From Acidobacteriota bacterium (GTDB lineage Bacteria; Acidobacteriota; Terriglobia; UBA7540), in NCBI GenBank assembly GCA_021828225.1, contig JAKASH010000060.1, positions 1 to 9,934 on the forward strand: 9,934 bases of DNA, given 5' to 3'. A model generated the notes under the pieces. It saw nothing but the letters and a program-made list of their open reading frames with translations, was not told the origin of the DNA and ran no database searches. Below, piece by piece: positions 1 through 7,289 of this stretch (positions are counted from its first letter, which is position 1; the number at the start of each line of letters is the position of its first letter). The translations under genes and the position numbers were made by a program.

Positions 1-1239
1 GATGCGCGCGTTCCTGGGTAACGCGCTGGTGAGGGATTCAACGGCTTCTTGAATGCTCGTTTGAACCGTTCCCCAGACCGACAGATGATATTCGCGAGGT
101 AGGCCCGGTGCATAGAATGACACGCGGTTTCGTGCCGTGACCAGCGCAAGCTTTTCCAGTTGCCACTGATCCGGCACAACCGGCGCGTCAGCGATCTTCT
201 GGAGGAACTTATCGCCGGACGGGTTCTCCTTCAGCATGGCCGTGAATTCCGGCCCTCCCGTACCTTCCTCGCAGGCAGCCACGAGGAGGATTTCCCCCCG
301 GGACTTGACAACGTGAGAGGCCGCGGTGATCCCCTTAATCGACTGGTAAAATGTGAGGTCGAGCGGATATCCACCCGCCGAGGTAACGACTGCGTCCGCA
401 GGATCTTCGACAGTTTCAAGCATTGCGCTGGAGACGAACTCAACTCCTTTACGGTGCGCTTCCACGGGATTACCGGCAAAGACGCCCGCGATTGACCGCC
501 GGCTCCCGTGCTGGATTCGAGTGAGCGAAACGTCAACCATAAACTCGTGGCGTGCCATCCGCGCAATCTCAAGGAGTTCGCGATGAAGCGGGTTGCTCTC
601 GATAGACCCTTCGGTAGCCCGTGGGTCTCTCATGAATTTGGGACTGTGAAGCACGCTGATCGTTTCCGCCGCAGCCAGGCCTGGAGCAACAAGCTTGCGC
701 CCTCCTGAGTAGCCGAGCATCAGATGCGGCTCGATGAATCCCAGCGTCATACGCAAATCAGCGGAAACGAATCGGGCATCGATGTAGACAGGAGTGCCCG
801 ACTCGGTTCTGCCCAGATACAGATGCTCGGAAAGCTCCCGCGCGTGATGATTCACCACACGGTACTTTTGTGGGATGTCGTCTCCGCAGATCTCCCGAAT
901 TTCGTCTTCGGTGGCCGGGCGGTGGAGGCCTGTCGCAATCAGGATGGTGATTTTTCCTCTCGATATACCGGCGGCTTCGAGCCTGGCCAAGACAGGAGGC
1001 AGGATGTCCCGGTTGGGCACGGGACGTGTGATGTCACACACCGCGATAGCAGCGGATGCCTTTCCCGCGGCAACTTCGGCCAGGGACGGGGACGCTATCG
1101 GCGAGTCAATCGCCTGCTCGATTGCCGCCCGTGGATCGCCAAGCGGAACGGCCGAACGAGCTTCCAGCACACGATAACGGAAGCCTTCCGGCAGTTCCAG
1201 AGATAGCCCCGATTTTCCGAATGCAAAGTCAACTCTCAT
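1..1239 (-). CDS. larA: Lactate racemase family protein LarA (nickel-dependent 2-hydroxyacid racemase), 3' end cut by window edge
   Basis: Cytoplasmic enzyme of the LarA family, which racemises lactate or related 2-hydroxyacids by hydride transfer through a covalently bound nickel-pincer nucleotide. The frame stays open for 413 codons from the ATG at 1239 to the window edge with no stop; the family is about 425 residues, so only a short tail is missing. Visible motifs: DITRPVP (69-75), IATGLHRP with His106, EPHLMLGYSGGRK with His172 and Lys182, LHSPKFM with His198, YQSIKG with Lys302, and Trp359. They line up with His108, His174, Lys184 (cofactor attachment), His200 (nickel ligand), Lys298 and Trp358 of the Lactobacillus enzyme. 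An in-frame TAG four codons upstream fixes the start; no strong ribosome site is seen. The cofactor-making genes larB, larC and larE are not in the window. The true substrate may be another 2-hydroxyacid. Family call very sure, substrate unsure. Confidence 0.93.
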   Translation of the reverse strand, partial: MRVDFAFGKSGLSLELPEGFRYRVLEARSAVPLGDPRAAIEQAIDSPIASPSLAEVAAGKASAAIAVCDITRPVPNRDILPPVLARLEAAGISRGKITILIATGLHRPATEDEIREICGDDIPQKYRVVNHHARELSEHLYLGRTESGTPVYIDARFVSADLRMTLGFIEPHLMLGYSGGRKLVAPGLAAAETISVLHSPKFMRDPRATEGSIESNPLHRELLEIARMARHEFMVDVSLTRIQHGSRRSIAGVFAGNPVEAHRKGVEFVSSAMLETVEDPADAVVTSAGGYPLDLTFYQSIKGITAASHVVKSRGEILLVAACEEGTGGPEFTAMLKENPSGDKFLQKIADAPVVPDQWQLEKLALVTARNRVSFYAPGLPREYHLSVWGTVQTSIQEAVESLTSALPRNARI

Positions 1240-1295
1240 AACACCACGCTACCACAACAACGCAAATAGAGCTCTGGCATCTCTAAGGCTCTTCG

Positions 1296-1321
1296 AACCG
1301 GGAAGCCTGCATAAACCGGGA
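1296..1321. repeat. Direct repeat AACCGGGA, two copies 18 bp apart, upstream of larA
   Basis: The octamer AACCGGGA (TCCCGGTT read with larA) occurs at 1296-1303 and 1314-1321, inside the 133-bp gap between the GH78 gene and larA. It lies 57-82 bp upstream of the larA start codon. This placement would suit an operator or promoter-proximal site, but two 8-mers could arise by chance. No clear sigma-70 promoter or terminator hairpin is visible in this gap. Confidence 0.3.
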
Positions 1322-1372
1322 GTTTTTTCCGCTTCTTGAGGTCAACTTTCAAACGCTTGTTGCTTCGTGCGT

Positions 1373-4036
1373 CTAGTCTGTGCTCAGCGGGTCGAAAAAG
1401 AGGCCGCTGACCACAGCATCGGGGCCGCGAACCGCATTGATGCGCAGCCGAACGGAGTCATGGCAATCAAAGATCAGATATTTGCCCTTCTCGAAAGAGG
1501 AGATCATTTGCACCGGAGCGGCCAGCACGAGGCTGGGTAGGCTGTAAATGTCCACCGTCTGCTGCCTGCCCTTACGGTCAAAGTCGACGGCATAAAGAGC
1601 CAGGCGATAGTGGTGAGCGTGTTTGAGACGAATATCCACATACATGGTTGCCTGCCCCCAACCCCACGGTTTGGACGAAGTGGCGTAGAGGTTTTCCTTT
1701 CCCGCTTTCCACGATAGTGGATGGGAGTAATAAGCGCCGGCGACGCGCAGGCCCTTGTTGCTTCGGTCCGGCGCCAGCGCCCGGGGATCGTGGCCGCTGG
1801 TGGGCCACTGGACGTAGCGTCCCGAGCTGCAGGTAACTGATTCGACGTAACTGGGCAGGCTCTCTTTGGCTTTCCCGTCGCCATCGTAATCGAACAGCAC
1901 ATAGCCATCCCCGCCATACACGCCGCCCCAGTTGCCGCTGGTCTTGTCATCCTGGCCGGACACCTTCACCGAATACACCAGCGGTTGCGGGACGTACGCG
2001 GGAGTCCGGCCATGATAAGAGATGTCAAACGTGTATCGACCGGGCTGGACGCTGGTGAAATATATCCAATCTCCGCTTTCAGTGGCACCGGAAATTCCTG
2101 CTACGCTTTGGTAGCTGCCACTCCAGGCCGTTTGGCCGTTCACACGTATCGCTGTAATCGTGCGCTCAAGTTTGGGCACGCCGATGCGGGCCTTCACGCC
2201 CTGAGGAATTACAACGTCTGCCGTGCCGCGTTTGAAATCGAAGCTGGCATGAATGACCCCGTGCGGTGTTGGGGCGTCCGCGGCGACGCTGGTCAGCAGC
2301 CGTCCCGGATGCGGCGTGATGTCCACAGTGGAGAAACCCGGAGCAGTCGGCCTGATTCCCGCCACGTACTCCGTAAGCCAGGTGGTGCAACCGGTGCTCC
2401 AAGGGTGGCAAAGACTTGTGGGACCTGCCAGGCACGACGGGATGGGACCGTTCTTGGCGACCACAGCGTTCCAGGACGGCCAGTAACATTCAAAGAAGGT
2501 TGTCCCGCCATATTCGATCTGGCCGCCCCAGTCTTCCAGCACGGTTTGCAGCGCCTGGTCCGTCCAGTTCATCCTTCCCATGGCTTCAATGATGAAGTAT
2601 TCGTTGAAGGGAGATAACGAAATCCGCTCAACCGGGTTGGCGAAATCGCGCTGATACAGAAGCTTCTCCTGGGCCGCTGTAGGGACGTCAGCGTTGGTCG
2701 CATCAGAGGCGGCGAAAATGCCGACATCGCGGACCCAGTTGGGCTTGGCTTGAATCGACTCCCCATGTTGCCGCGCCATTTGCTCATATTGTTCCTGGAG
2801 GGCGTTGTGGCCGATGGCTCCCATGGCCCAGGCAAACCGGCGGCACGTTTCGACGAAAAGCATGCGATACGCTTCACGCGACTCGTGGTTGCCATATTTA
2901 ATGAAGCCGCCTAACCGATCATCCCATCCATAGAAAACGATCTCGGGATGGTCGAACATGTTTTTGGCCTGCGTCAGCTTGGCCTGAACATTCGAGATGT
3001 ACTGCTGTAGCGTCGTCTCGTCGCCCGTGTAATGGTAGTAATCCACCAGGCTAAGCACCCAGTAGAGCGCATAACTGGCGATGTGGTTGTCATCGTTGGC
3101 AGTCACGGCCAGATTCTTCTTAACAAACCCCCAGTTGCCGAAGGCCACCATCGAGGTGGATTGAGCTATATGCGCATCGCCGGTCCACGAGATGCGGTCG
3201 CCCCGCTCCATGAGGATGGCGCCAAAATAGTTTTTCAGAAGATTCAGCTTAACCGTGTACGCTCCGGTATACCAGATCCGAGTCAGCATCGGATCGCTGC
3301 ATGAGAAGCTGCCATTGTAATTGGTCGGCTTGGTCTGGCAGACCAACCGGACGGCGGAAATATGCCAAGGCTTGCCGGAAAATGAGTGGATATAAATCCA
3401 GCCGAACCGTACCCCCTCGTAATATTCGGGATTCAGCTTGAGGCGATACGTGTTACCGATCCGCTCGGGCGCCGCAATGGCATTCTCGTTGGCGGGGGCA
3501 TTGAATTCACTGACTCCCATCTCCACCTTGCCGGTCAGGTCGGAGCTGTCAAACTCGATCCACGCGGCGCTTTCCGTGCCGAAATCAAATCGGATGTCTC
3601 CGGTTCCCTGAACGGTGATGTTACATGATTCCGCGCACGCGGACTGGAGGCCTTTAAACGCCTGGGGTGTAGAGGTGGAAACAGTAGCCGGGCGCAGTAT
3701 GTAATATTGCAACGCATCGTCGGCGTCGGTATGCTGCCACCGATATCGCACCAGCGGATCCGGCGACAGCGTCATCGTCGGCCCGGTGAATTGGCCGCCA
3801 TGCAGTGGCTCATACGGCTCGGCTATCGGCGAAGGACCGGGTACCAGATGTGTCGCCACGAAATATTTGTCCTCACCGCGTGTGGTCCCGCCTCCGAATG
3901 CCGGCAAGGTGGGCCAAATGCTTGTTAGGCCAACGGCGCCCGTGACCTTGCCGACTTCAACCAGGAATTCCCGGCGATTCTGCTTGCTATCGTCCCTTTC
4001 TTTCCCTTTTGTGTGATCCATACCCATCGCCCCCAT
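1373..4036 (-). CDS. Tat-exported GH78-type glycoside hydrolase (alpha-L-rhamnosidase-like)
   Basis: Predicted exported enzyme that removes terminal alpha-L-rhamnose or a similar sugar from glycans or glycosides. The 887-residue product starts with a twin-arginine signal (NRREFLVEVG, Arg21-Arg22, then a hydrophobic stretch to about 47). A beta-sandwich resembling the rhamnosidase N-terminal domain spans about 95-235 and a six-hairpin (alpha/alpha)6 barrel about 245-570. Barrel motifs include RGDRISWTGDA (278-288), YGGTTFFECYW with Glu516 (family general-base position), and SLCHPWSTGCTTWLTEYVAGI (541-561, quoted in part as CHPWSTG). A beta-sandwich at about 570-675 and an extra domain at 683-887 follow. 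The general-acid motif usually reads RDERxGW; here Asp280 sits where Glu is expected. Alternative ATGs lie at 4027 and 4021; the last has a GGGGG run 8 nt upstream and may be the real start, and all keep the Tat signal. larA follows 133 bp downstream on the same strand. The exact sugar specificity is uncertain. Confidence 0.85.
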   Translation of the reverse strand: MGAMGMDHTKGKERDDSKQNRREFLVEVGKVTGAVGLTSIWPTLPAFGGGTTRGEDKYFVATHLVPGPSPIAEPYEPLHGGQFTGPTMTLSPDPLVRYRWQHTDADDALQYYILRPATVSTSTPQAFKGLQSACAESCNITVQGTGDIRFDFGTESAAWIEFDSSDLTGKVEMGVSEFNAPANENAIAAPERIGNTYRLKLNPEYYEGVRFGWIYIHSFSGKPWHISAVRLVCQTKPTNYNGSFSCSDPMLTRIWYTGAYTVKLNLLKNYFGAILMERGDRISWTGDAHIAQSTSMVAFGNWGFVKKNLAVTANDDNHIASYALYWVLSLVDYYHYTGDETTLQQYISNVQAKLTQAKNMFDHPEIVFYGWDDRLGGFIKYGNHESREAYRMLFVETCRRFAWAMGAIGHNALQEQYEQMARQHGESIQAKPNWVRDVGIFAASDATNADVPTAAQEKLLYQRDFANPVERISLSPFNEYFIIEAMGRMNWTDQALQTVLEDWGGQIEYGGTTFFECYWPSWNAVVAKNGPIPSCLAGPTSLCHPWSTGCTTWLTEYVAGIRPTAPGFSTVDITPHPGRLLTSVAADAPTPHGVIHASFDFKRGTADVVIPQGVKARIGVPKLERTITAIRVNGQTAWSGSYQSVAGISGATESGDWIYFTSVQPGRYTFDISYHGRTPAYVPQPLVYSVKVSGQDDKTSGNWGGVYGGDGYVLFDYDGDGKAKESLPSYVESVTCSSGRYVQWPTSGHDPRALAPDRSNKGLRVAGAYYSHPLSWKAGKENLYATSSKPWGWGQATMYVDIRLKHAHHYRLALYAVDFDRKGRQQTVDIYSLPSLVLAAPVQMISSFEKGKYLIFDCHDSVRLRINAVRGPDAVVSGLFFDPLSTD

Positions 4037-4219
4037 TTGGCAGGATTCATAGCCTGCTTATTTAGTTGCCCACAAGGTTCACAACTATAACACAGCCGCG
4101 GAGAAGTTAATTCGTTTGGGGCAGTATGACAGATTGAGGTACACGGAACGTTCTACCTGGATAGGAGTTTCCTTTTTTCGCGCTCGCAACTCAAGGCAAT
4201 CCCCAACCAGCCATCGAGA

Positions 4220-4248
4220 TTGACAACGGGTTATTCTCTTCGTAGACT
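4220..4248 (+). promoter_or_regulatory. Sigma-70-type promoter for the aminotransferase-serA genes
   Basis: A perfect -35 hexamer TTGACA (4220-4225) is followed by a 17-bp spacer and the -10-like hexamer TAGACT (4243-4248, four of six consensus positions). Transcription would begin near 4255, leaving a leader of about 90 nt before the ATG at 4347. It is the best promoter match I found in the window. Confidence 0.6.
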
Positions 4249-4260
4249 GAGGTGTTTCTG

Positions 4261-4307
4261 CTCGATAGGCCCATCCATCCTAGGGGCTTCACTCTGGGTT
4301 GATCGAG
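4261..4307 (+). promoter_or_regulatory. Possible stem-loop in the aminotransferase leader
   Basis: CTCGAT (4261-4266) can pair with ATCGAG (4302-4307), and CCC (4270-4272) with GGG (4296-4298) inside it, separated by a 3x3 internal loop. It falls within the predicted 5' leader. The apical part holds the palindrome CCTAGG. No T-run follows and it matches no riboswitch I recognise, so it may be incidental. Confidence 0.25.
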
Positions 4308-4331
4308 AGGGTTTGCCAATCTCTATACACC

Positions 4332-4336
4332 AAGGA
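4332..4336 (+). promoter_or_regulatory. Ribosome binding site that decides the aminotransferase start
   Basis: AAGGA lies 10 nt before the ATG at 4347. The frame is open further upstream to a TTG at 4299, but those extra 16 residues do not resemble the family N-terminus, while the product from 4347 begins directly with the expected region leading into TPGPTPL. Confidence 0.6.
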
Positions 4337-4346
4337 AACTAAATCT

Positions 4347-5504
4347 ATGCCAGGAATTATCAAGGAAAGACTCTTCACTCCAGGGCCGACACCGCTCCTT
4401 ATGGAGGCTCAGGCGCGCGCGTTGACGGCCACGCTCCATCACCGCACGGAAGCGTTCAAGAACCTGATTCGCGAGACCGTCGAAAATCTGCGCTACTTCT
4501 ACAACACCAGCAACGATGTTCTCTTCTTTACCAGCTCCGGCACGGGCGCGATGGAAGGCGCGGTATCAAACCTGACTTCTCCCGGCGATCGTGTGCTGGT
4601 GGGGACAGCGGGGAAATTCGGCGAACGGTGGGGGCAGCTCGCAAAGGCCTATGGCCTTGATGCGGTTACAGTTGAAGCTCCTTACGGGCAGCCGCTCAGC
4701 GTGGAGGGGATCGGGAAGCGGCTGAAGGATGACGGGCCTTTCAAGGCCGTCTATGTCCAGGCCACTGAAAGTTCTACCGGGGTCAGCCATGATGTGAAAG
4801 CCATCGGCGAGCTTGTGAAGCCTTTGCCGGAGACCTGCCTCGTGGTCGACGCGATCACGGGCCTGGGCACAACTGATTTGAGACCGGACGAATGGAGCCT
4901 CGATATCGTCATCGGAGGCTCCCAAAAGGCCCTGATGATACCGCCGGGCCTGGCATTTGCCAGCGTAAGCGCGAAGGCCTGGAAACTGATTGAGAAATCC
5001 AAATCGCCCCGCTTTTACTTTGATTATGCAAAAGAGCGCAAGAATCTGGCCAAAGGGGAGACAAGCTATACGCCTGCCACAACGCTGGTGGTCAGCCTGC
5101 ACGCCGCACTTGAATACATCCGCAAGGTAGGCCGTGAGAATCTGGTCCAGAACGCTGCTTTCCTCGCAGAGGCGACGCGCGAAGCTGCAAAGGCGCTGGG
5201 ACTCAGCCTCTTCGCCACGGCGTCTCCTGCCAATGCGTTGACGGCCATTCGCGCTCCGGAAGGCATGGATTCCGGGGCCGTCGTGAAAGAAATGCGTTCG
5301 CGTTTCGGGGCCATCATCGCCAACGGCCAGGGGTCGATGAAAGGGCAGATCTTCCGGCTGGCCCATTTGGGATATTACGACGCACTGGAATTGTTTGCGG
5401 CGATCGCAGGGCTGGAAATTGCGCTGTACAAACTTGGCCACAAGTGTGAACTCGGCAGTGGTGTGCGCCGGGCGCAAGAGGTTTTCCTGCGCCACGCAGC
5501 GTAG
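4347..5504 (+). CDS. Class-V PLP-dependent aminotransferase (alanine-glyoxylate / serine-pyruvate type), probable phosphoserine aminotransferase
   Basis: Cytoplasmic fold-type I aminotransferase of the PucG/COG0075 group, 385 residues from the chosen ATG, a normal length. Family motifs in order: FTPGPTPL (10-17), FTSSGTGAMEG (61-71, PLP phosphate region), VVDAITGLG with Asp168 (pairs with the PLP ring nitrogen), GGSQKALMIPPGL with Lys194 (Schiff-base lysine), and GQIFRLAHLGY with Arg337 (substrate carboxylate). All key residues are present. The gene is followed 94 bp later by serA on the same strand. Family members act on alanine-glyoxylate, serine-pyruvate, aspartate or phosphohydroxypyruvate. 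Next to serA, the simplest inference is conversion of 3-phosphohydroxypyruvate and glutamate to phosphoserine and 2-oxoglutarate, in place of a classical SerC. Serine-glyoxylate aminotransferase remains an alternative. The family is certain; the substrate rests on context. Confidence 0.92.
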   Translation: MPGIIKERLFTPGPTPLLMEAQARALTATLHHRTEAFKNLIRETVENLRYFYNTSNDVLFFTSSGTGAMEGAVSNLTSPGDRVLVGTAGKFGERWGQLAKAYGLDAVTVEAPYGQPLSVEGIGKRLKDDGPFKAVYVQATESSTGVSHDVKAIGELVKPLPETCLVVDAITGLGTTDLRPDEWSLDIVIGGSQKALMIPPGLAFASVSAKAWKLIEKSKSPRFYFDYAKERKNLAKGETSYTPATTLVVSLHAALEYIRKVGRENLVQNAAFLAEATREAAKALGLSLFATASPANALTAIRAPEGMDSGAVVKEMRSRFGAIIANGQGSMKGQIFRLAHLGYYDALELFAAIAGLEIALYKLGHKCELGSGVRRAQEVFLRHAA

Positions 5505-5586
5505 ATTTTTGCTTAAGGCTTTCACCCATCGCTTTATACGAAGGGAGATCAATTCCGAGCTTGCGTAGATCCGAAGCGCGGGCTTT

Positions 5587-5590
5587 GGAG
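5587..5590 (+). promoter_or_regulatory. Ribosome binding site that decides the serA start
   Basis: GGAG lies 8 nt before the ATG at 5599. An alternative in-frame GTG at 5590 overlaps this motif and has no ribosome site of its own. Starting at 5599 gives MKVLIADN, the usual SerA opening. Confidence 0.75.
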
Positions 5591-5598
5591 TGTGTCTT

Positions 5599-7176
5599 AT
5601 GAAAGTCCTGATAGCGGACAATGTGTCCAAACGAGCCGTGGAGGTTCTTGAAGAGGAAAAGTCCTGGGATGTTGTCTTCCTCCCCGGCAAGAAGGACGCG
5701 TCCTTAGTGGACGAAATTGCCGATGCAGACGCGCTGGTGGTGCGAAGCGCGACAAAAGTAAAGGCCGACCTGCTGGCCCACGCTAAACGCCTGCGCGCCA
5801 TCGGGCGTGCCGGTTCCGGGGTTGACAACGTGGATCTGGAGGCTGCCACCAAGCGCGGCATCGTGGTGATGAACACGCCGGGCGGCAATGCGAACAGCGT
5901 CGCTGAGCAGACGATGGGTCTCCTGGTGTGTTTGGCGCGCCGGATTCCACAGGCGGATGCCTCAATGAAAAGAGGAGCCTGGGAAAAGAAGAAATTGACC
6001 GGTACGGAATTGCGTGGAAAAACGCTGGGATTGATCGGCATGGGCAGGGTTGGAAGTGAAGTGGCTCGGCTGGCTCGCGCATTTGCGATGAGCATCGTTG
6101 CTTACGATCCTTACGTGCCGTCGAGGCTGGCACAGGAGCAGGGCGTGCAGTTAGTGAAGATCGAGGACCTGTTACACTCGAGTGACTACATCAGTTTGCA
6201 TACCGCAGCCACGCCGGAAACACACCATCTTATCAATGCCGAGACGCTCGCCAAAATGAAGCCTGGCGTTCGAATTGTTAACTGTGCTCGCGGCGACCTT
6301 ATCAAGCAAGAAGATCTTCTGCAGGCGCTGGAGAGCGGGCACGTCGCCGGAGCAGCGCTAGACGTATTCGAAAAAGAGCCGCCCACGGATTCTCTGCTGG
6401 TTGCGCATCCGAATGTGATCGCCACACCCCATATTGCCGGTTCAACCGACGAGGCTCAGGAGATTGTGGGAATTAGAATTGCGGAACAGATCCGTGATTA
6501 CCTGCGGCTGGGCATGGCTCGCAACGCTGTCAATATGCCGGCGATCTCTCCTGAGGAGTACAAGAAGCTTGAACCTTATATTCAGCTTGGAGAGAAACTT
6601 GGCGCTTTTGTGGCCCAGATTGCCGGTGAACGTCCGGAGGAAGTGAAGATCAGCTACGACGGTGGTTTGGCGGAACTCGAGACGCATTTTGTAAAGAACG
6701 CCGTGCTCAAAGGAATTCTTGGAAAGGTCCTTTCCGACGAGGTCAACCTGATCAATGCCGGAGCCCTGGCTCAGGAGCGGGGTCTGGAAGTTGTAGAAGT
6801 CAGAAGTGTACGTCGAGCTGCCTATTCGAATACGCTCGGCATCGCACTTCGGACCGAAAGCGATTCGCCTTCCGTTCTGGGCATGGTTGGACGCCGCGGG
6901 ATGCGCATTATCGGCATCAACGAAATGGATATTGAGGCGCCGCTCAAGGGATTCATTCTTTTCATTCGGAATCAGGACGTGCCTGGCGTCATCGGGCGCG
7001 TAGGGACGGTCTTGGGCGAGCACAAAGTCAATATCGCCAGCTTTGCCCTGGCCAGGAGTCAACAGGCCGGAGAAGCGCTCGGCCTGATCAACGTCGATGA
7101 TCCGATTTCCCAGGAAGTGCTGGGCGAGATCCGCAAAATACCCGCAGTGCGCTTTGCCTGCGTTGTGGAAGTATAG
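5599..7176 (+). CDS. serA: D-3-phosphoglycerate dehydrogenase, long form with C-terminal ACT domain
   Basis: Oxidises 3-phosphoglycerate to 3-phosphohydroxypyruvate with NAD+, the first committed step of the phosphorylated serine pathway; cytoplasmic, usually a tetramer. The 525 residues match the long (type I) form. The substrate domain includes GRAGSGVDNVD (69-79). The NAD-binding Rossmann motif GMGRVG is at 147-152, with Asp170 closing the following strand. The catalytic residues are Arg231 (CARGD), Glu260 (FEKEPP) and His278 (TPHIAGST), two positions below the Mycobacterium numbering (Arg233, Glu262, His280). The intervening ASB-type domain covers roughly 320-445 and the ACT domain about 453-525 (DVPGVIGRVGTVLGEHKVNIA), where serine feedback inhibition normally acts. 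It follows the aminotransferase by 94 bp with no strong terminator between them, so the two are probably cotranscribed. No serB-like phosphatase is in the window. Confidence 0.97.
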   Translation: MKVLIADNVSKRAVEVLEEEKSWDVVFLPGKKDASLVDEIADADALVVRSATKVKADLLAHAKRLRAIGRAGSGVDNVDLEAATKRGIVVMNTPGGNANSVAEQTMGLLVCLARRIPQADASMKRGAWEKKKLTGTELRGKTLGLIGMGRVGSEVARLARAFAMSIVAYDPYVPSRLAQEQGVQLVKIEDLLHSSDYISLHTAATPETHHLINAETLAKMKPGVRIVNCARGDLIKQEDLLQALESGHVAGAALDVFEKEPPTDSLLVAHPNVIATPHIAGSTDEAQEIVGIRIAEQIRDYLRLGMARNAVNMPAISPEEYKKLEPYIQLGEKLGAFVAQIAGERPEEVKISYDGGLAELETHFVKNAVLKGILGKVLSDEVNLINAGALAQERGLEVVEVRSVRRAAYSNTLGIALRTESDSPSVLGMVGRRGMRIIGINEMDIEAPLKGFILFIRNQDVPGVIGRVGTVLGEHKVNIASFALARSQQAGEALGLINVDDPISQEVLGEIRKIPAVRFACVVEV

Positions 7177-7289
7177 CGGCCTGGCTGCCCTTTGTCTGCG
7201 CGGTTCAGATCGATAAACTTCTGGAAGACCTCTGCTGCGTGAAGATTAAGTCGTGCTGGCTGGCGAGATTGAAGTAGAAATTTTGCCCG

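Larger units (their letters stand above)
4037..4346. other. Divergent intergenic region between the GH78 gene and the aminotransferase gene
   Basis: This 310-bp non-coding stretch separates two divergently transcribed genes, so it must carry both promoters. The rightward promoter is clear and the leftward one is not: a weak TATAGT-like -10 with poor -35 partners can be found near 4085-4105. An 8-bp palindrome GAACGTTC lies at 4146-4153. A possible leader stem pairs 4261-4266 with 4302-4307. No small ORF or RNA gene is recognised. Confidence 0.7.

Noticed and set aside
160..1206. Several plus-strand frames of 66-160 codons at the left end
   Set aside because: All are antisense to the larA frame, which carries every LarA active-site motif and runs off the window edge without a stop.
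1985..2617. A 210-codon plus-strand frame
   Set aside because: It is antisense to the GH78 gene and has no protein-family features.
4146..4153. GAACGTTC palindrome in the divergent intergenic region, considered as an SOS-type operator
   Set aside because: LexA boxes need a spacer between the GAAC and GTTC halves; here they abut, and neither neighbour is a DNA-damage gene.
4566..6095. A 509-codon open frame on the minus strand running across both the aminotransferase and serA genes
   Set aside because: It lies antisense to two genes whose products match known families over their full length with intact active sites. Its translation shows no recognisable motif and biased Arg/Ser/Ala content, as expected from the reverse frame of codon-biased genes.
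7177..7289. Possible bidirectional terminator between the convergent serA and receiver genes
   Set aside because: No stem of useful length followed by a T-run could be found on either strand.
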